64,000 nucleotides of DNA from Burkholderiales bacterium (GTDB taxonomy: Bacteria; Pseudomonadota; Gammaproteobacteria; Burkholderiales; Burkholderiaceae_C): positions 186,001 to 250,000 of the forward strand of contig JACRAZ010000099.1 of the NCBI GenBank assembly GCA_016213205.1. The letters run 5' to 3'. The position numbers and the translations under genes were made by a program. Shown piece by piece: positions 17,195-28,819 of this stretch. Below the pieces are notes generated by a model. It was not told the origin of the DNA. It made no database searches and saw only the letters and a program-made list of their open reading frames with translations. Each line of letters opens with the position of its first letter. Position 1 is the stretch's first letter.

Positions 17195-18382
17195 TCAAGG
17201 CTGACTGAAACGGTCCCCGCGACCGACAGGGTCTATCGCCGAAACGATCAAGGCATATGACACACGATCGAAGACGCGAAACACGAACAGCAGCCCTACA
17301 CGCTCGTCCGGCAGCTTGATCGCCGACTTGCGGCCATCGGTCTTGTCGACCGTCACGGCGCCATCACGATGCAGCGCCATCACGTGGCCGCGCTCGACGC
17401 CGTCGCGGCTGCCGCGATTGAGTGCGACGATCTGGTTCTGGCCGGCCGTCAATGCCTCGCCGTAGATCGAAATCAACTGGCCGCTGATCGGTTGCGCTGG
17501 CGCATGTGGCACGTACGCGCTGAAGTCCCGCTGCAGCACCGGGGCCAGGCGATCGCCGATGCCCGCCTCCTGCCGCACACCGGTCAGCACGAAGGTGGCC
17601 GGCACCTCGACCTGCGCCTTGCCATCGGCTGTCGGGCGCATCTCGCCAGGCCGCGCGAACTCGGCCGTTCCCACGAAATTGGCCTCGTAGCCGAGCACCT
17701 GCCCGGTCCCCGGATCGACCAAGGGCTTGGTTTCACGGAAGAGCCGGAAGTCGCGTGCGCCCTTCAGGTCGCCGCGCACATAGGCCTTTTCGCCCTTGCT
17801 GACCATCACCCGCCCTTCCTGGGTGGCCACGATGCGGGGCGCGGAGGCGAGTTCGTCGGATTCCAGAACGATCGCCTCGTTCAGGAACGGGCCGATCAGG
17901 TGCAAGGGAATCGATGCGATCGCACCGTTGTCCAGGAGCTCGGGCCGCACCCGGGGCGACAGCTTGACGGTGTTGGTCGGCGCGGCACCGGGCTGGGTGA
18001 CGGGCTGCGCGACCCGCAGCGTCGCCCGACCGTCGGCCTTGACGAGCACCAGGTGCTGGCCGGGGTAGATGAGGTGGGGGTTGCGGATCTGGTCGAGGTT
18101 CATGCCCCACAGCTCGGGCCAGCGCCAGGGGCTCTTGAGGAACAGCTTGGAGATGTCCCACAGCGTGTCGCCCCGCTGCACGGTGTGCGAATCAGGGGCG
18201 GTGGGCGACAGCTCCGACAGTGGCACACCAGCCTGTGCCACCTGCTGTGCGGTGGCCCGCTGGCCGGGGGTGACTGTCAGGTCGGCGGCGGGCGACCCAC
18301 CGTGAACACCCAACAGCGCGGCCGCTGCCAGCAGGGGCCAGCACCTCCGAAGGGCGGGAAGGTGGGACTGGCGTGGTGTCAT
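17195..18382 (-). CDS. Secreted LysM-domain protein
   Basis: 395-residue exported protein. A signal peptide spans about 1-33 (CWPLLAAAALLGVHGGSPAADL), and one LysM domain lies at about 65-114 (HTVQRGDTLWDISKLFLKSP then NPHLIYPGQHLVLV). LysM binds glycan chains of peptidoglycan. The remaining 280 residues show no recognised catalytic motif. This protein is the standard neighbour of dprA in Burkholderiales. An in-frame start 60 bases upstream is possible, but MTPRQSHLPALRR followed by the hydrophobic core is a better signal peptide. Divergent from def across 286 bases. Confidence 0.88.
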   Translation of the reverse strand: MTPRQSHLPALRRCWPLLAAAALLGVHGGSPAADLTVTPGQRATAQQVAQAGVPLSELSPTAPDSHTVQRGDTLWDISKLFLKSPWRWPELWGMNLDQIRNPHLIYPGQHLVLVKADGRATLRVAQPVTQPGAAPTNTVKLSPRVRPELLDNGAIASIPLHLIGPFLNEAIVLESDELASAPRIVATQEGRVMVSKGEKAYVRGDLKGARDFRLFRETKPLVDPGTGQVLGYEANFVGTAEFARPGEMRPTADGKAQVEVPATFVLTGVRQEAGIGDRLAPVLQRDFSAYVPHAPAQPISGQLISIYGEALTAGQNQIVALNRGSRDGVERGHVMALHRDGAVTVDKTDGRKSAIKLPDERVGLLFVFRVFDRVSYALIVSAIDPVGRGDRFSQP

Positions 18383-18668
18383 GTAGTCGGTCTCCAGCAA
18401 GCGTGATGCCACAATCATGGCCCGGGCCGTTGAGCGCGCCATGTCCAGGCCTGCCGACGCCGAGCTGCTGCCGACAAACCGCGCATGCGCCCTTCGTACC
18501 GGCCAGCAATGCTCATGCTACATCGCAGATTCTGCCGATAAACCCTTGATATCGCAACGAAAAACAGTTTCGATCACGGCTTGATACCGAGCCAGCGATA
18601 CTGTTGCCGTTGCGCACCATCCACACCTGTTGCCGCATGTGACGGCGTGCGCGCTGACCTTCGAAGCC

Positions 18669-19190
18669 ATGGCCCTGCTACCGATCCTGCGTTTCCCCGA
18701 CCCGCGGCTGCACACCATCGCACAGCCAGTGGCCCAGGTCGACGACCGCATCCGCCGCCTGGTGGACGACATGCTGGCCACCATGTACGACGCCGAAGGT
18801 GTTGGCCTGGCGGCTACGCAGGTGGATGTGCACGAGCGCGTGATCGTGATGGACACCTCCGACAGTCGCGACCAACCGCGTGTGCTGATCAATCCCGAGA
18901 TCACCGCACGCAGCGCGGAGATGCACGTGTCGGACGAAGGTTGCCTGTCGGTGCCGACGATCTACGACCGCGTCGAGCGCCACGCCCGGGTGACCGTGCG
19001 GGCCCTGGGTCGTGACGGGCAGCCCTACGAGTTCGAGGCCGAAGGCCTGACGGCGGTGTGCGTTCAGCACGAGATGGACCACCTGATCGGCAAGGTCTTC
19101 GTCGAGTACCTGAGCCCGCTCAAGCGCGACCGCATCAAGTCCAAGATGCTGAAGAAGTCGCGCGAAGAACAGTCGCGCATTCGACGCTGA
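18669..19190 (+). CDS. def: Peptide deformylase
   Basis: Removes the formyl group from the N-terminal methionine of nascent proteins. 173 residues with all three motifs: GVGLAATQ (44-51), EGCLS (90-94) whose Cys92 binds the metal, and HEMDH (134-138) with the other two metal ligands and the catalytic Glu. The ATG at 18669 gives the canonical [14 protein letters not shown]; the upstream in-frame extension of 13 residues is unlikely. fmt starts 8 bases after the stop, so the formyl-adding and formyl-removing enzymes are probably co-expressed. Confidence 0.97.
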   Translation: MALLPILRFPDPRLHTIAQPVAQVDDRIRRLVDDMLATMYDAEGVGLAATQVDVHERVIVMDTSDSRDQPRVLINPEITARSAEMHVSDEGCLSVPTIYDRVERHARVTVRALGRDGQPYEFEAEGLTAVCVQHEMDHLIGKVFVEYLSPLKRDRIKSKMLKKSREEQSRIRR

Positions 19191-19198
19191 AGTCCCCC

Positions 19199-20137
19199 AT
19201 GCGCATCGCCTTTGCCGGCACGCCCGAGTTTGCGGCCGTCGCACTTGAGCACCTGGTCGCTGCGGGGCATGAGGTGGCGCTGGTGCTCACCCAGCCTGAC
19301 AGACCCGCGGGCCGCGGGCTGAAGCTGCAGCCCTCACCCGTTAAGGCGTTGGCGCTGCGACACGGCATCGCCGTGGCGCAGCCGCGCAGCCTGCGGCTGG
19401 ACGGCAAGTACCCCGAAGACGCCGCTGCCGCGCGCGAGGCGCTGGTCGGCGCCGGGCCCACGCTGATGGTGGTGGCCGCCTACGGCCTGATCCTGCCCCA
19501 GTGGGTGCTGGACCTGCCACCCCGCGGTTGCTTGAACATCCATGCCTCGTTGCTGCCCCGCTGGCGCGGCGCCGCGCCGATCCACCGTGCCGTGGAGGCT
19601 GGCGATGCAGAGACCGGCATCACCATCATGCAGATGGATGCAGGTCTGGACACGGGCGACATGCTGCTCATCGGCACTGAGCCCATCTTGCCGGATGACA
19701 CCACTGCCACGCTGCACGACCGGCTGGCCACCCTGGGTGGCAGCCTGATCGTGCAGGCGCTGGCCAGGCCCGCGCTGGCGCGGACCCCGCAGCCCGCCGA
19801 CGGCATCACCTATGCGCACAAGATCGACAAGGCCGAGGCGCCGATCGACTGGGCCCTGCCGGCGGCCGTCATCGAGCGTCGCGTGCGCGCCTTCGACCCC
19901 TTTCCAGGTTGCAGTTTCATGCACGAGGGCGAGGTGACCAAGCTCTGGCGCGCCCGTGTGGTGCCAGGCGCCGGCACACCGGGCGACGTGCTGGCCGCCG
20001 AGCACGGCAACCTCGTCGTGGCCTGCGGCCAGCAGGCGCTGCAGTTGCTGACACTGCAACGTCCAGGGGGGCGGCGTGTGGACGACGCAGGGTTCCTGCA
20101 GTCCCGCCCCTTGCACGCCGGCCAGCGCCTGGCTTGA
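19199..20137 (+). CDS. fmt: Methionyl-tRNA formyltransferase
   Basis: Transfers a formyl group from 10-formyltetrahydrofolate to initiator Met-tRNA. 312 residues. The N-terminal catalytic domain shows [19 protein letters not shown], the QPDRPAGRG loop and the folate-binding signature [19 protein letters not shown] with GETGITIM-like [12 protein letters not shown]; the smaller C-terminal tRNA-binding domain follows from about residue 205. The ATG at 19199 begins the Rossmann fold directly. Second gene of def-fmt-htpX. Confidence 0.97.
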   Translation: MRIAFAGTPEFAAVALEHLVAAGHEVALVLTQPDRPAGRGLKLQPSPVKALALRHGIAVAQPRSLRLDGKYPEDAAAAREALVGAGPTLMVVAAYGLILPQWVLDLPPRGCLNIHASLLPRWRGAAPIHRAVEAGDAETGITIMQMDAGLDTGDMLLIGTEPILPDDTTATLHDRLATLGGSLIVQALARPALARTPQPADGITYAHKIDKAEAPIDWALPAAVIERRVRAFDPFPGCSFMHEGEVTKLWRARVVPGAGTPGDVLAAEHGNLVVACGQQALQLLTLQRPGGRRVDDAGFLQSRPLHAGQRLA

Positions 20138-20221
20138 ACTTCCGGTCGCTGGCGTCATCTGAAGCCCAGCGTGCTCGCCAGTTCCGGTGAGCAGGCCCGG
20201 CTCTGAAAGGACGCACCCGAC

Positions 20222-21070
20222 ATGTTCAACATGATGAAGACAGCCATCCTGATGGCGGCCATCACGGCGCTGTTCATGCTGATCGGCCGCTGGCTGGGTG
20301 GCCAGGCCGGCATGATGCTGGCGCTGGTGGTGGCCCTGGGCATGAACTTCTTCAGCTACTGGTTCAGCGACAAGATCGTGCTGAAGATGTACAACGCGCA
20401 GGAGGTGGATGAAACCAGCGCGCCGCAGTACGTGCGCATGGTGCGGGAACTGGCCGACCGTGCCGGCCTGCCGATGCCCAAGGTGTACCTGATCAACGAG
20501 GATGCACCCAACGCCTTCGCCACCGGGCGCAACCCCAGCCACGCCGCGGTGGCGGCCACCACCGGCATCATCCGTGTGCTGAGCCCGCGCGAGCTGCGCG
20601 GCGTGATGGCGCACGAACTCGCCCATGTGAAGCACCGCGACATCCTGATTTCCACCGTCAGCGCCACGATGGCGGGCGCGATCGGCATGCTGGCCAACTT
20701 CGGCATGATGTTCGGCGGCCGCGACAGTGAAGGCCGTCCGGCCAACCCCCTGGTGGGCCTGCTGGTCGCACTGCTGGCGCCGCTGGCGGCAAGCTTGATC
20801 CAGATGGCGATCAGCCGATCACGCGAGTTCGAGGCCGACCGCGGCGGTGCCGAGATTTCCGGCGATCCGCAGGCCCTGGCCTCGGCGCTGCAGAAGATCC
20901 ACCGCTATGCGCAGGGCATGCCGATGGAAGCCGCCGAACGGCACCCCGAGACGGCGCAGATGATGATCATGAACCCGCTGTCCGCAGGCGGCCTGCGGGG
21001 CCTGTTCTCCACCCACCCCTCGACCGACGAACGGGTGGAACGCCTGCTGCAGATGGCCGTGGGACGCTGA
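20222..21070 (+). CDS. htpX: Membrane zinc protease HtpX
   Basis: Inner-membrane M48 metalloprotease that degrades misfolded membrane proteins. 282 residues with two N-terminal membrane spans (about 7-22 and 30-47), the zinc motif [10 protein letters not shown] (131-140), two further hydrophobic segments ([19 protein letters not shown] and [19 protein letters not shown]), and the third-ligand region [13 protein letters not shown]. The C-terminal [14 protein letters not shown] is typical. AAAGGACGCA lies just upstream of the ATG. It follows fmt by 84 bases. Functionally it complements the Sec components encoded upstream. Confidence 0.97.
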   Translation: MFNMMKTAILMAAITALFMLIGRWLGGQAGMMLALVVALGMNFFSYWFSDKIVLKMYNAQEVDETSAPQYVRMVRELADRAGLPMPKVYLINEDAPNAFATGRNPSHAAVAATTGIIRVLSPRELRGVMAHELAHVKHRDILISTVSATMAGAIGMLANFGMMFGGRDSEGRPANPLVGLLVALLAPLAASLIQMAISRSREFEADRGGAEISGDPQALASALQKIHRYAQGMPMEAAERHPETAQMMIMNPLSAGGLRGLFSTHPSTDERVERLLQMAVGR

Positions 21071-21099
21071 AGGCGCAGCAGGCTCAACTCCGGCGCCGG

Positions 21100-21534
21100 A
21101 TGGCCGATATCTCCGACATGCGCCAACCGTTCGTCCCCCTGCTGCTGTCTGCGCTGTGCCTGCTGGTCGCTGGCTGCGACCAGCTCGGCATCGAGTCGGC
21201 CAGCAGCATTGCCGCCCGCAAGGAGGCCGACGGCAAGGCCATTGGTGGTGCCTGCCGCCATGCCGGCCGCGCCATCGAGGACTGTTACGTGCTGAACCGC
21301 AAGTCCGATCGCGCCGCCATCTATGCCGGCTGGCGCGAGATGAACGAGTACATGCGCGAGAACAAGCTCGAGCCGGTGATCCCGCAACTGGAATCCGACC
21401 AGCAGGTGGCCGCCAAGACCCCTGAACCGGCCGAAGCCGCGCAGGGCGAGGACAAACACGCCGACAAGCCGTCCGGCAAGGCAGCCGACAAGTCCGGCGA
21501 GGCGCCCGTGCGCCACCGGCGACCGGCGCCCTGA
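21100..21534 (+). CDS. Small predicted lipoprotein
   Basis: 144-residue protein not recognised beyond its export signal. A signal peptide ends in LLVAGC with the lipid-acceptor cysteine at residue 26. The middle (30-100) is a charged helical segment with two further cysteines (ACRHAGRAIEDCYVLNRKSD) that could form a disulfide, and the tail is Lys/Ala/Pro-rich and probably disordered. It starts 29 bases after htpX and may be read with it. ATG 21118 is an alternative start. No function can be assigned. Confidence 0.7.
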   Translation: MADISDMRQPFVPLLLSALCLLVAGCDQLGIESASSIAARKEADGKAIGGACRHAGRAIEDCYVLNRKSDRAAIYAGWREMNEYMRENKLEPVIPQLESDQQVAAKTPEPAEAAQGEDKHADKPSGKAADKSGEAPVRHRRPAP

Positions 21535-21666
21535 GCGGCACGGGCCGCCTGCACTTCGTCGCCTGATCCTTCGTCCTGTCGCCCCGGCCTGCCGCTTCGT
21601 CGCCGCAGGGCTGCCGCTGCAAGGTCGAACCCGGCATCATGGCCTGCACGACCTGCAGGAGACACC

Positions 21667-22434
21667 ATGGACCGCCTCTTCCGATACCTGGACACCGTGC
21701 TTGGCATGGCCTTTGCGGCCGCCCTCGCCTTCGGCGTGCTGAGCGCATGGCCCGGCAGTGCCCGCGCGGCCGAGGCCTGGGTGACCGAGAGTGGCCCCAT
21801 CACCAGCGAAGCGCGTTCGGTGGGTGAATTCCGGGCCCTCGAGGTCTCGGGCGGCTTCACGTTGAAAGTGCGCCAAGGCACCCGAGAAGCGGTGGAGGTG
21901 CGCGCCGCGTCCAACCTGCTGCCACTGGTGGAAACCGTGGTCGAAGCGCCGGGTTCCGGTGGCACCTTGAAGGTGCGGTGGAAACAGGGCAGCCGGCTGC
22001 GCATCAGCAAGTCGCCGTCGATCGAAATCACCGTGGTGCACCTGCGGTCCATCGCCTCCAGCGGGTCGAGCACCGTCGAGGTCGAGTCACTGAAGGCGCC
22101 CCAGCTGGCCGTGTCGATCTCGGGTTCCGGCGATGTGAGCCTGCGTGGATTGGCCGGCGATGAACTGAGCACCCGGATCGCTGGGTCGGGTGACTTCCAG
22201 GCCGAGGGCCAGGTGAGCCGGCTGCGTGTGAACGTGTCGGGCAGCGGCAACGTGCAGGCCGAAGACCTGAAGGCCGAGGACGTGAACGTCGCCATCGCCG
22301 GGTCAGGCAACGCCGCGGTCCATGCCGGCAAGACGCTGGCCGTGTCGGTGGCCGGGTCGGGCGATGTGGTCTATCGCGGCGACCCGCAGGTCAAGAGCTC
22401 GATCGCAGGCAGCGGCAGCGTGCGCAAACGCTGA
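21667..22434 (+). CDS. Secreted GIN-domain (DUF2807) protein
   Basis: 255-residue exported protein with a signal peptide (about 10-35, ending SARAAEA) and one DUF2807 (head GIN) domain over most of the rest. Such domains form right-handed beta-solenoids. The rungs are visible as a repeated GSG(D/N) motif: SISGSGDVSLRGL, RIAGSGDFQAEG, VSGSGNVQAEDL, IAGSGNAAVHAG, VAGSGDVVYRG and IAGSGSV. Entry features are FRALEVSGGFTLKVRQG. An AGGAGA ribosome binding site precedes the ATG. Function is unknown; surface binding or adhesion is suggested for the family but not shown here. Confidence 0.82.
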   Translation: MDRLFRYLDTVLGMAFAAALAFGVLSAWPGSARAAEAWVTESGPITSEARSVGEFRALEVSGGFTLKVRQGTREAVEVRAASNLLPLVETVVEAPGSGGTLKVRWKQGSRLRISKSPSIEITVVHLRSIASSGSSTVEVESLKAPQLAVSISGSGDVSLRGLAGDELSTRIAGSGDFQAEGQVSRLRVNVSGSGNVQAEDLKAEDVNVAIAGSGNAAVHAGKTLAVSVAGSGDVVYRGDPQVKSSIAGSGSVRKR

Positions 22435-22492
22435 GCAATTGCGCAGGAACCCTGCGCCGGCACGCACAGGCCGTGCGTAGGACAATTTCCGC

Positions 22493-23218
22493 ATGCACGA
22501 TGACTCCGCGCCTTGGCGGCACCCCGAATTCCGCCGTGGCGCCAAGGAGATGACGGGCATAGCGCTGGGCATCGGCGCCTGGGGCCTGGTGACCGGCGTG
22601 GCCATGGTCAAGAGCGGCCTGGGCGTGGGGCTGTCGCTGATGATGTCGGTGCTGGTGTTTGCCGGCTCGGCCCAGCTGGCCTCGCTGCCGCTCATCGTGG
22701 CCGGCGCACCGATCTGGGTGGTGTGGGCCACGGCACTGTGCGTGAACCTGCGCTTCGTGATCTTCAGCGCCCAATGGCGGCCCTACTTCGCCCACCGGTC
22801 GCTGCGGCAACGCGCATTGCTGTCGTTCTTCGCCGCCGACCTGAACTATGTGCTGTTCATGCGCCGTTTTCCCGAACCGCGCCCCGCACCCGAGCAGTGG
22901 CCGTATTTCTGGGGCGCAGTGGTGGTGAACGCCGGCTCGTGGCACCTGATGTCGGTGGCGGGCATCTTCCTGGGCGACCGCATCCCGCCCGAATGGGGCC
23001 TGGCCTTCGCTGGCACGGCAGCGTTGCTGGGCATGACCTACTCGCTGCTGACCGACCGCGCCACCTGGTTGCCGGCCGTTCTGGCCGGCTGTGCCGCGGT
23101 GGCCGCCTACGCGTTGCCGCTGAAGCTGAACATGCTGGTGGCCATTGCCGCCGCGGTGGCCATGGGCATGGTGATCGACCACAGCCGCCCGCTGCGCGAA
23201 CGCCTCGGGGTCAGTTGA
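22493..23218 (+). CDS. azlC: AzlC family branched-chain amino acid exporter subunit
   Basis: Inner-membrane protein of 241 residues, the larger subunit of AzlCD-type exporters for branched-chain amino acids or analogues. Hydrophobic spans alternate through the length (TGIALGIGAWGLVTGVAMVK, LMMSVLVFAGSAQLASLPL, TALCVNLRFVIFSAQW and others); VFAGSAQLASL and NLRFVIFSA are family signatures. It is paired with azlD 22 bases downstream, the usual two-gene unit. Substrate specificity cannot be read from the sequence. Confidence 0.92.
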   Translation: MHDDSAPWRHPEFRRGAKEMTGIALGIGAWGLVTGVAMVKSGLGVGLSLMMSVLVFAGSAQLASLPLIVAGAPIWVVWATALCVNLRFVIFSAQWRPYFAHRSLRQRALLSFFAADLNYVLFMRRFPEPRPAPEQWPYFWGAVVVNAGSWHLMSVAGIFLGDRIPPEWGLAFAGTAALLGMTYSLLTDRATWLPAVLAGCAAVAAYALPLKLNMLVAIAAAVAMGMVIDHSRPLRERLGVS

Positions 23219-23240
23219 GCGCCATGCACCTGAGCCTGCC

Positions 23241-23570
23241 ATGAGCTTCTGGGAAGCCACGATCACGATCGGCGGTCTGGCGCTGATCACGCTGCTCACG
23301 CGCGGCTTCTTCATCCTGCCGCGGCGCGAGATGCCCATCCCCGGGTGGCTGCGCGAGGGCCTGCGCTACGCACCGATCGGCGCGCTGGCCGCGGTGGTGA
23401 CGCCCGAGATCGTGATGACGCAGGGCCAGCTGATCCACACCTGGCAGGACGCGCGGCTGTTCGGCGCCGCAACGGCCACGGCCTGGTATGTGTGGCGGGG
23501 CGACATGCTGGGCACCATCGTCGCGGGCACTGCCGGCATGTTGATCTTTCGCCTGGGCCTGGGTTGGTGA
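23241..23570 (+). CDS. azlD: AzlD family transporter subunit
   Basis: Small integral membrane partner of AzlC, 109 residues with three or four hydrophobic segments. Diagnostic features are the N-terminal [18 protein letters not shown], the [21 protein letters not shown] segment and the C-terminal [19 protein letters not shown]. Together with AzlC it forms a putative amino acid exporter. The ATG is preceded by GCCATGC with no strong Shine-Dalgarno, suggesting coupling to azlC translation. Confidence 0.9.
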   Translation: MSFWEATITIGGLALITLLTRGFFILPRREMPIPGWLREGLRYAPIGALAAVVTPEIVMTQGQLIHTWQDARLFGAATATAWYVWRGDMLGTIVAGTAGMLIFRLGLGW

Positions 23571-23628
23571 TCTGCGAAACTTCGGCGCCAAGCGTCCTGG
23601 TTTTCCTTCACCTCCCCAACCCACCATC

Positions 23629-24825
23629 ATGAAGATCCTTCGTCTCGACGAACTCATCGCGCAAGGCCGCGTGGCCGGCAAGCGCGTGTTCATCCGCGCC
23701 GACCTGAACGTGCCGCAGGACGACAACGGCCGCATCACCGAAGACACCCGCATCCGCGCCTCGGTGCCCTGCATCCAGATGGCGCTCCAGGCAGGCGCCG
23801 CGGTGATGGTGACCTCGCACCTGGGCCGCCCGACCGAAGGTGACTTCAAGCCCGAGGACTCGCTCGCGCCGGTGGCGCAGCGCCTGGGCGAACTGCTGGG
23901 CCGGGAGGTACCCCTGCGTGCGAACTGGATCGACGGCGTCGACCTGAAACCCGGCGAGGTGGTGCTGCTCGAGAACTGCCGCCTGAACAAGGGCGAAAAG
24001 AAGAACAACGAGGCGCTGGCCCAAAAGATGGCCGCGCTGTGCGACATCTTCGTCAACGACGCGTTCGGCACCGCGCACCGCGCCGAAGGCACCACCTACG
24101 GCATTGCGCAGTTCGCGCCGGTGGCCTGCGCCGGCCCGCTGCTGGCCGCCGAGATCGACGCCATCGGCAAGGCGCTGGCCAACCCGAAGCGGCCGCTGGT
24201 GGCCATCGTTGCAGGCTCGAAGGTGAGCACCAAGCTCACCATCCTGCAGAGCCTGTCGTCCAAGGTGGACGGCCTGATCGTCGGCGGCGGCATCGCCAAC
24301 ACCTTCATGCTGGCCGCGGGCCTGAAGATCGGCAAGAGCCTCGCGGAGCCGGATCTCCTCGCTGATGCCAGGGCCGTGATCGAGGCGATGAAGGCGCGCG
24401 GCGCCGAAGTGCCGATTCCGGTGGACGTGGTCACGGCCAAGGCTTTTGCGGCCGACGCGCCGGCCACGACCAAGGCCGCCACCGACGTGGCCGACGATGA
24501 CCTGATCCTGGACATCGGCCCGAAGACGGCTGCGCTGCTGGCCGACAAGCTCAAGGCCGCCGGCACCATCGTCTGGAACGGCCCGGTGGGCGTGTTCGAG
24601 TTCGATGCCTTTGCCCATGGCACCGAGACGCTGGCGCGCGCCATCGCCGCGAGCCCGGCCTTCAGCATCGCTGGCGGTGGCGACACGCTGGCCGCCATTG
24701 CCAAGTACGGCATCGAGAAGGACGTGGGCTACATCTCCACCGGCGGCGGCGCATTCCTGGAAGTGCTCGAAGGCAAGACGCTGCCGGCCTTCGAGATCCT
24801 TGCCCGCCGTGCCGCACAAGGCTGA
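23629..24825 (+). CDS. pgk: Phosphoglycerate kinase
   Basis: Interconverts 1,3-bisphosphoglycerate and 3-phosphoglycerate with ADP/ATP. 398 residues, normal. Motifs run from the N-terminal substrate-binding [14 protein letters not shown] and [10 protein letters not shown], through [15 protein letters not shown] and [12 protein letters not shown], to the C-terminal nucleotide-binding [16 protein letters not shown] and [15 protein letters not shown]. It opens the stretch pgk-maeB-pyk-fba-purC, which resembles the glycolytic cluster of other Burkholderiales with a malic enzyme gene included. Confidence 0.97.
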   Translation: MKILRLDELIAQGRVAGKRVFIRADLNVPQDDNGRITEDTRIRASVPCIQMALQAGAAVMVTSHLGRPTEGDFKPEDSLAPVAQRLGELLGREVPLRANWIDGVDLKPGEVVLLENCRLNKGEKKNNEALAQKMAALCDIFVNDAFGTAHRAEGTTYGIAQFAPVACAGPLLAAEIDAIGKALANPKRPLVAIVAGSKVSTKLTILQSLSSKVDGLIVGGGIANTFMLAAGLKIGKSLAEPDLLADARAVIEAMKARGAEVPIPVDVVTAKAFAADAPATTKAATDVADDDLILDIGPKTAALLADKLKAAGTIVWNGPVGVFEFDAFAHGTETLARAIAASPAFSIAGGGDTLAAIAKYGIEKDVGYISTGGGAFLEVLEGKTLPAFEILARRAAQG

Positions 24826-24949
24826 CACCAGCCCAGGCCCGCGCAGCGATTGCATTGCGCGCGGACAAAACTGAACGCGGTTCGTGGCATGGCTGGCCGG
24901 CACATTCCGGCGTAACCTCCGCTGTCGACAGAACAACGGAGGCAAAGCC

Positions 24950-27274
<2,325 letters not shown>

Positions 27275-27305
27275 GGCGCGGGCTGGCCGAAACCGCCACG
27301 TAACC

Positions 27306-27330
27306 GGCGCCGCGATGCGGCGCCGATAAT
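27306..27330 (+). promoter_or_regulatory. Perfect hairpin overlapping candidate pyk -10
   Basis: GGCGCCGC (27306-27313) and GCGGCGCC (27317-27324) form an 8-bp perfect stem with a GAT loop, followed at once by GATAAT (27325-27330), a -10-like hexamer 34 bases before the pyk ATG. It may end maeB transcription, act as an operator over the pyk promoter, or both. No T-run follows. Confidence 0.4.
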
Positions 27331-27363
27331 CGCCAGCCTCAGCATCAGCCCAGCGGACGCCCC

Positions 27364-28794
27364 ATGCCACGCGCCACCAAGATCGTCGCCACCCTCGGCC
27401 CGGCCTCCAGCGACCCCGAGGTCCTGGAACGCCTGCTTCGCGCCGGGGTCGACGTGGTGCGGCTGAACTTCAGCCATGGCAAGGCCGAAGACCACATTGC
27501 ACGCGCGCAGCTGGTGCGCCAGTGCGCCGACCGGGTGGGCAAACCGGTCGCACTGATGGCCGACCTGCAAGGCCCGAAGATCCGCGTCGGCAAGTTCGAT
27601 GAGGGCAAGGTGATGCTGGTGCCGGGCGCACCGTTCATCCTGGATGCCTCGCGCACCGAGCCTGGCAACGTGAACATCGTGGGCCTGGACTACAAGGAAC
27701 TGCCACGCGATGTGCGGCCTGGCGACCTGCTGCTGCTGAACGACGGGCTGCTGGTGCTGACCGTGGACGCCGTGCGGGGCGACCAGGTCATCACCACCGT
27801 GAAGATCGGCGGCGAGCTCTCCAACAACAAGGGCATCAACAAGCAAGGCGGCGGCCTCACGGCGCCGGCGCTCACGGCCAAGGACATGGAGGACATCAAG
27901 ACCGCGATGGCCTTCCAGGCCGACTACCTGGCCGTGAGCTTCCCCAAGAGCGCCACCGACATGGAGATGGCGCGCCAGCTGGCCTATGTGGCCGGCGAGC
28001 CCTACCGGCACAAGCCCGCGATGATCGCCAAGATCGAGCGCAGCGAGGCGATTCCCGTGCTCGAGTCCATCCTGAAGGCGAGCGACGGCATCATGGTGGC
28101 GCGCGGCGACCTGGCGGTGGAAGTGGGCAACGCCACCGTACCAGCGCTGCAGAAGCGCATGATCCGCATGGCCCGCGAACTGGACAAGATCGCGATCACC
28201 GCCACGCAGATGATGGAGAGCATGATCGTCAACCCGGTGCCCACCCGCGCCGAGGTGAGCGACGTGGCCAATGCGGTGCTCGACGGCACCGACGCGGTGA
28301 TGCTCAGCGCCGAGACGGCCGCCGGCAAGTACCCGGTGGAAACGGTGGAGCACATGGCGCTGATCGCGCTGGAGGCCGAACGCGCCGAAGACGTGCAACT
28401 CGACGCCGACCTGACCAACAAGCACTTCGGTCGCATCGACCAGAGCATCGCCATGGGCGCGCTGTTCACTGCGCACCACCTGGGCTGCAAGGCGATCATC
28501 GCGCTCACCGAGTCGGGCTCGACAGCGCTGTGGATGAGCCGTCACAACATCCATGTGCCGATCTTCGGGCTCACGGCGCAGCGATCGTCCGAGCGTCGCA
28601 TGGCGCTGTACCGCAACGTTCAGCCGGTGCTGATGCCCGGCCACCCGGACCGTGACGAGGCGCTCGCCGATGCCGAGCGCGTGCTGGTGCAGCGCGGCGT
28701 GCTGAAGCCGGGTGACACCTATGCCATCACCTGCGGCGAGCCCATGGGTTACCCGGGCGGCACCAACATGCTGAAGGTCTGCCGGGTGCCCTGA
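27364..28794 (+). CDS. pyk: Pyruvate kinase
   Basis: Converts phosphoenolpyruvate and ADP to pyruvate and ATP. 476 residues, normal for the type found in Burkholderiales. Visible motifs are TKIVATLGPASSDPEVL and VDVVRLNFSHG at the N-terminus, the B-domain LQGPKIRVGKF, the active-site lysine segment MIAKIERSEAIPVLESIL, and MVARGDLAVEVG, ITATQMMESMI and DAVMLSAETAAGKYP. The C-terminal allosteric domain is complete. It lies between maeB (+) and the STAS-like regulator (-), with which it converges. Confidence 0.97.
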   Translation: MPRATKIVATLGPASSDPEVLERLLRAGVDVVRLNFSHGKAEDHIARAQLVRQCADRVGKPVALMADLQGPKIRVGKFDEGKVMLVPGAPFILDASRTEPGNVNIVGLDYKELPRDVRPGDLLLLNDGLLVLTVDAVRGDQVITTVKIGGELSNNKGINKQGGGLTAPALTAKDMEDIKTAMAFQADYLAVSFPKSATDMEMARQLAYVAGEPYRHKPAMIAKIERSEAIPVLESILKASDGIMVARGDLAVEVGNATVPALQKRMIRMARELDKIAITATQMMESMIVNPVPTRAEVSDVANAVLDGTDAVMLSAETAAGKYPVETVEHMALIALEAERAEDVQLDADLTNKHFGRIDQSIAMGALFTAHHLGCKAIIALTESGSTALWMSRHNIHVPIFGLTAQRSSERRMALYRNVQPVLMPGHPDRDEALADAERVLVQRGVLKPGDTYAITCGEPMGYPGGTNMLKVCRVP

Positions 28795-28819
28795 TCGTCC
28801 GCAACAGGGCCGGACGCGT

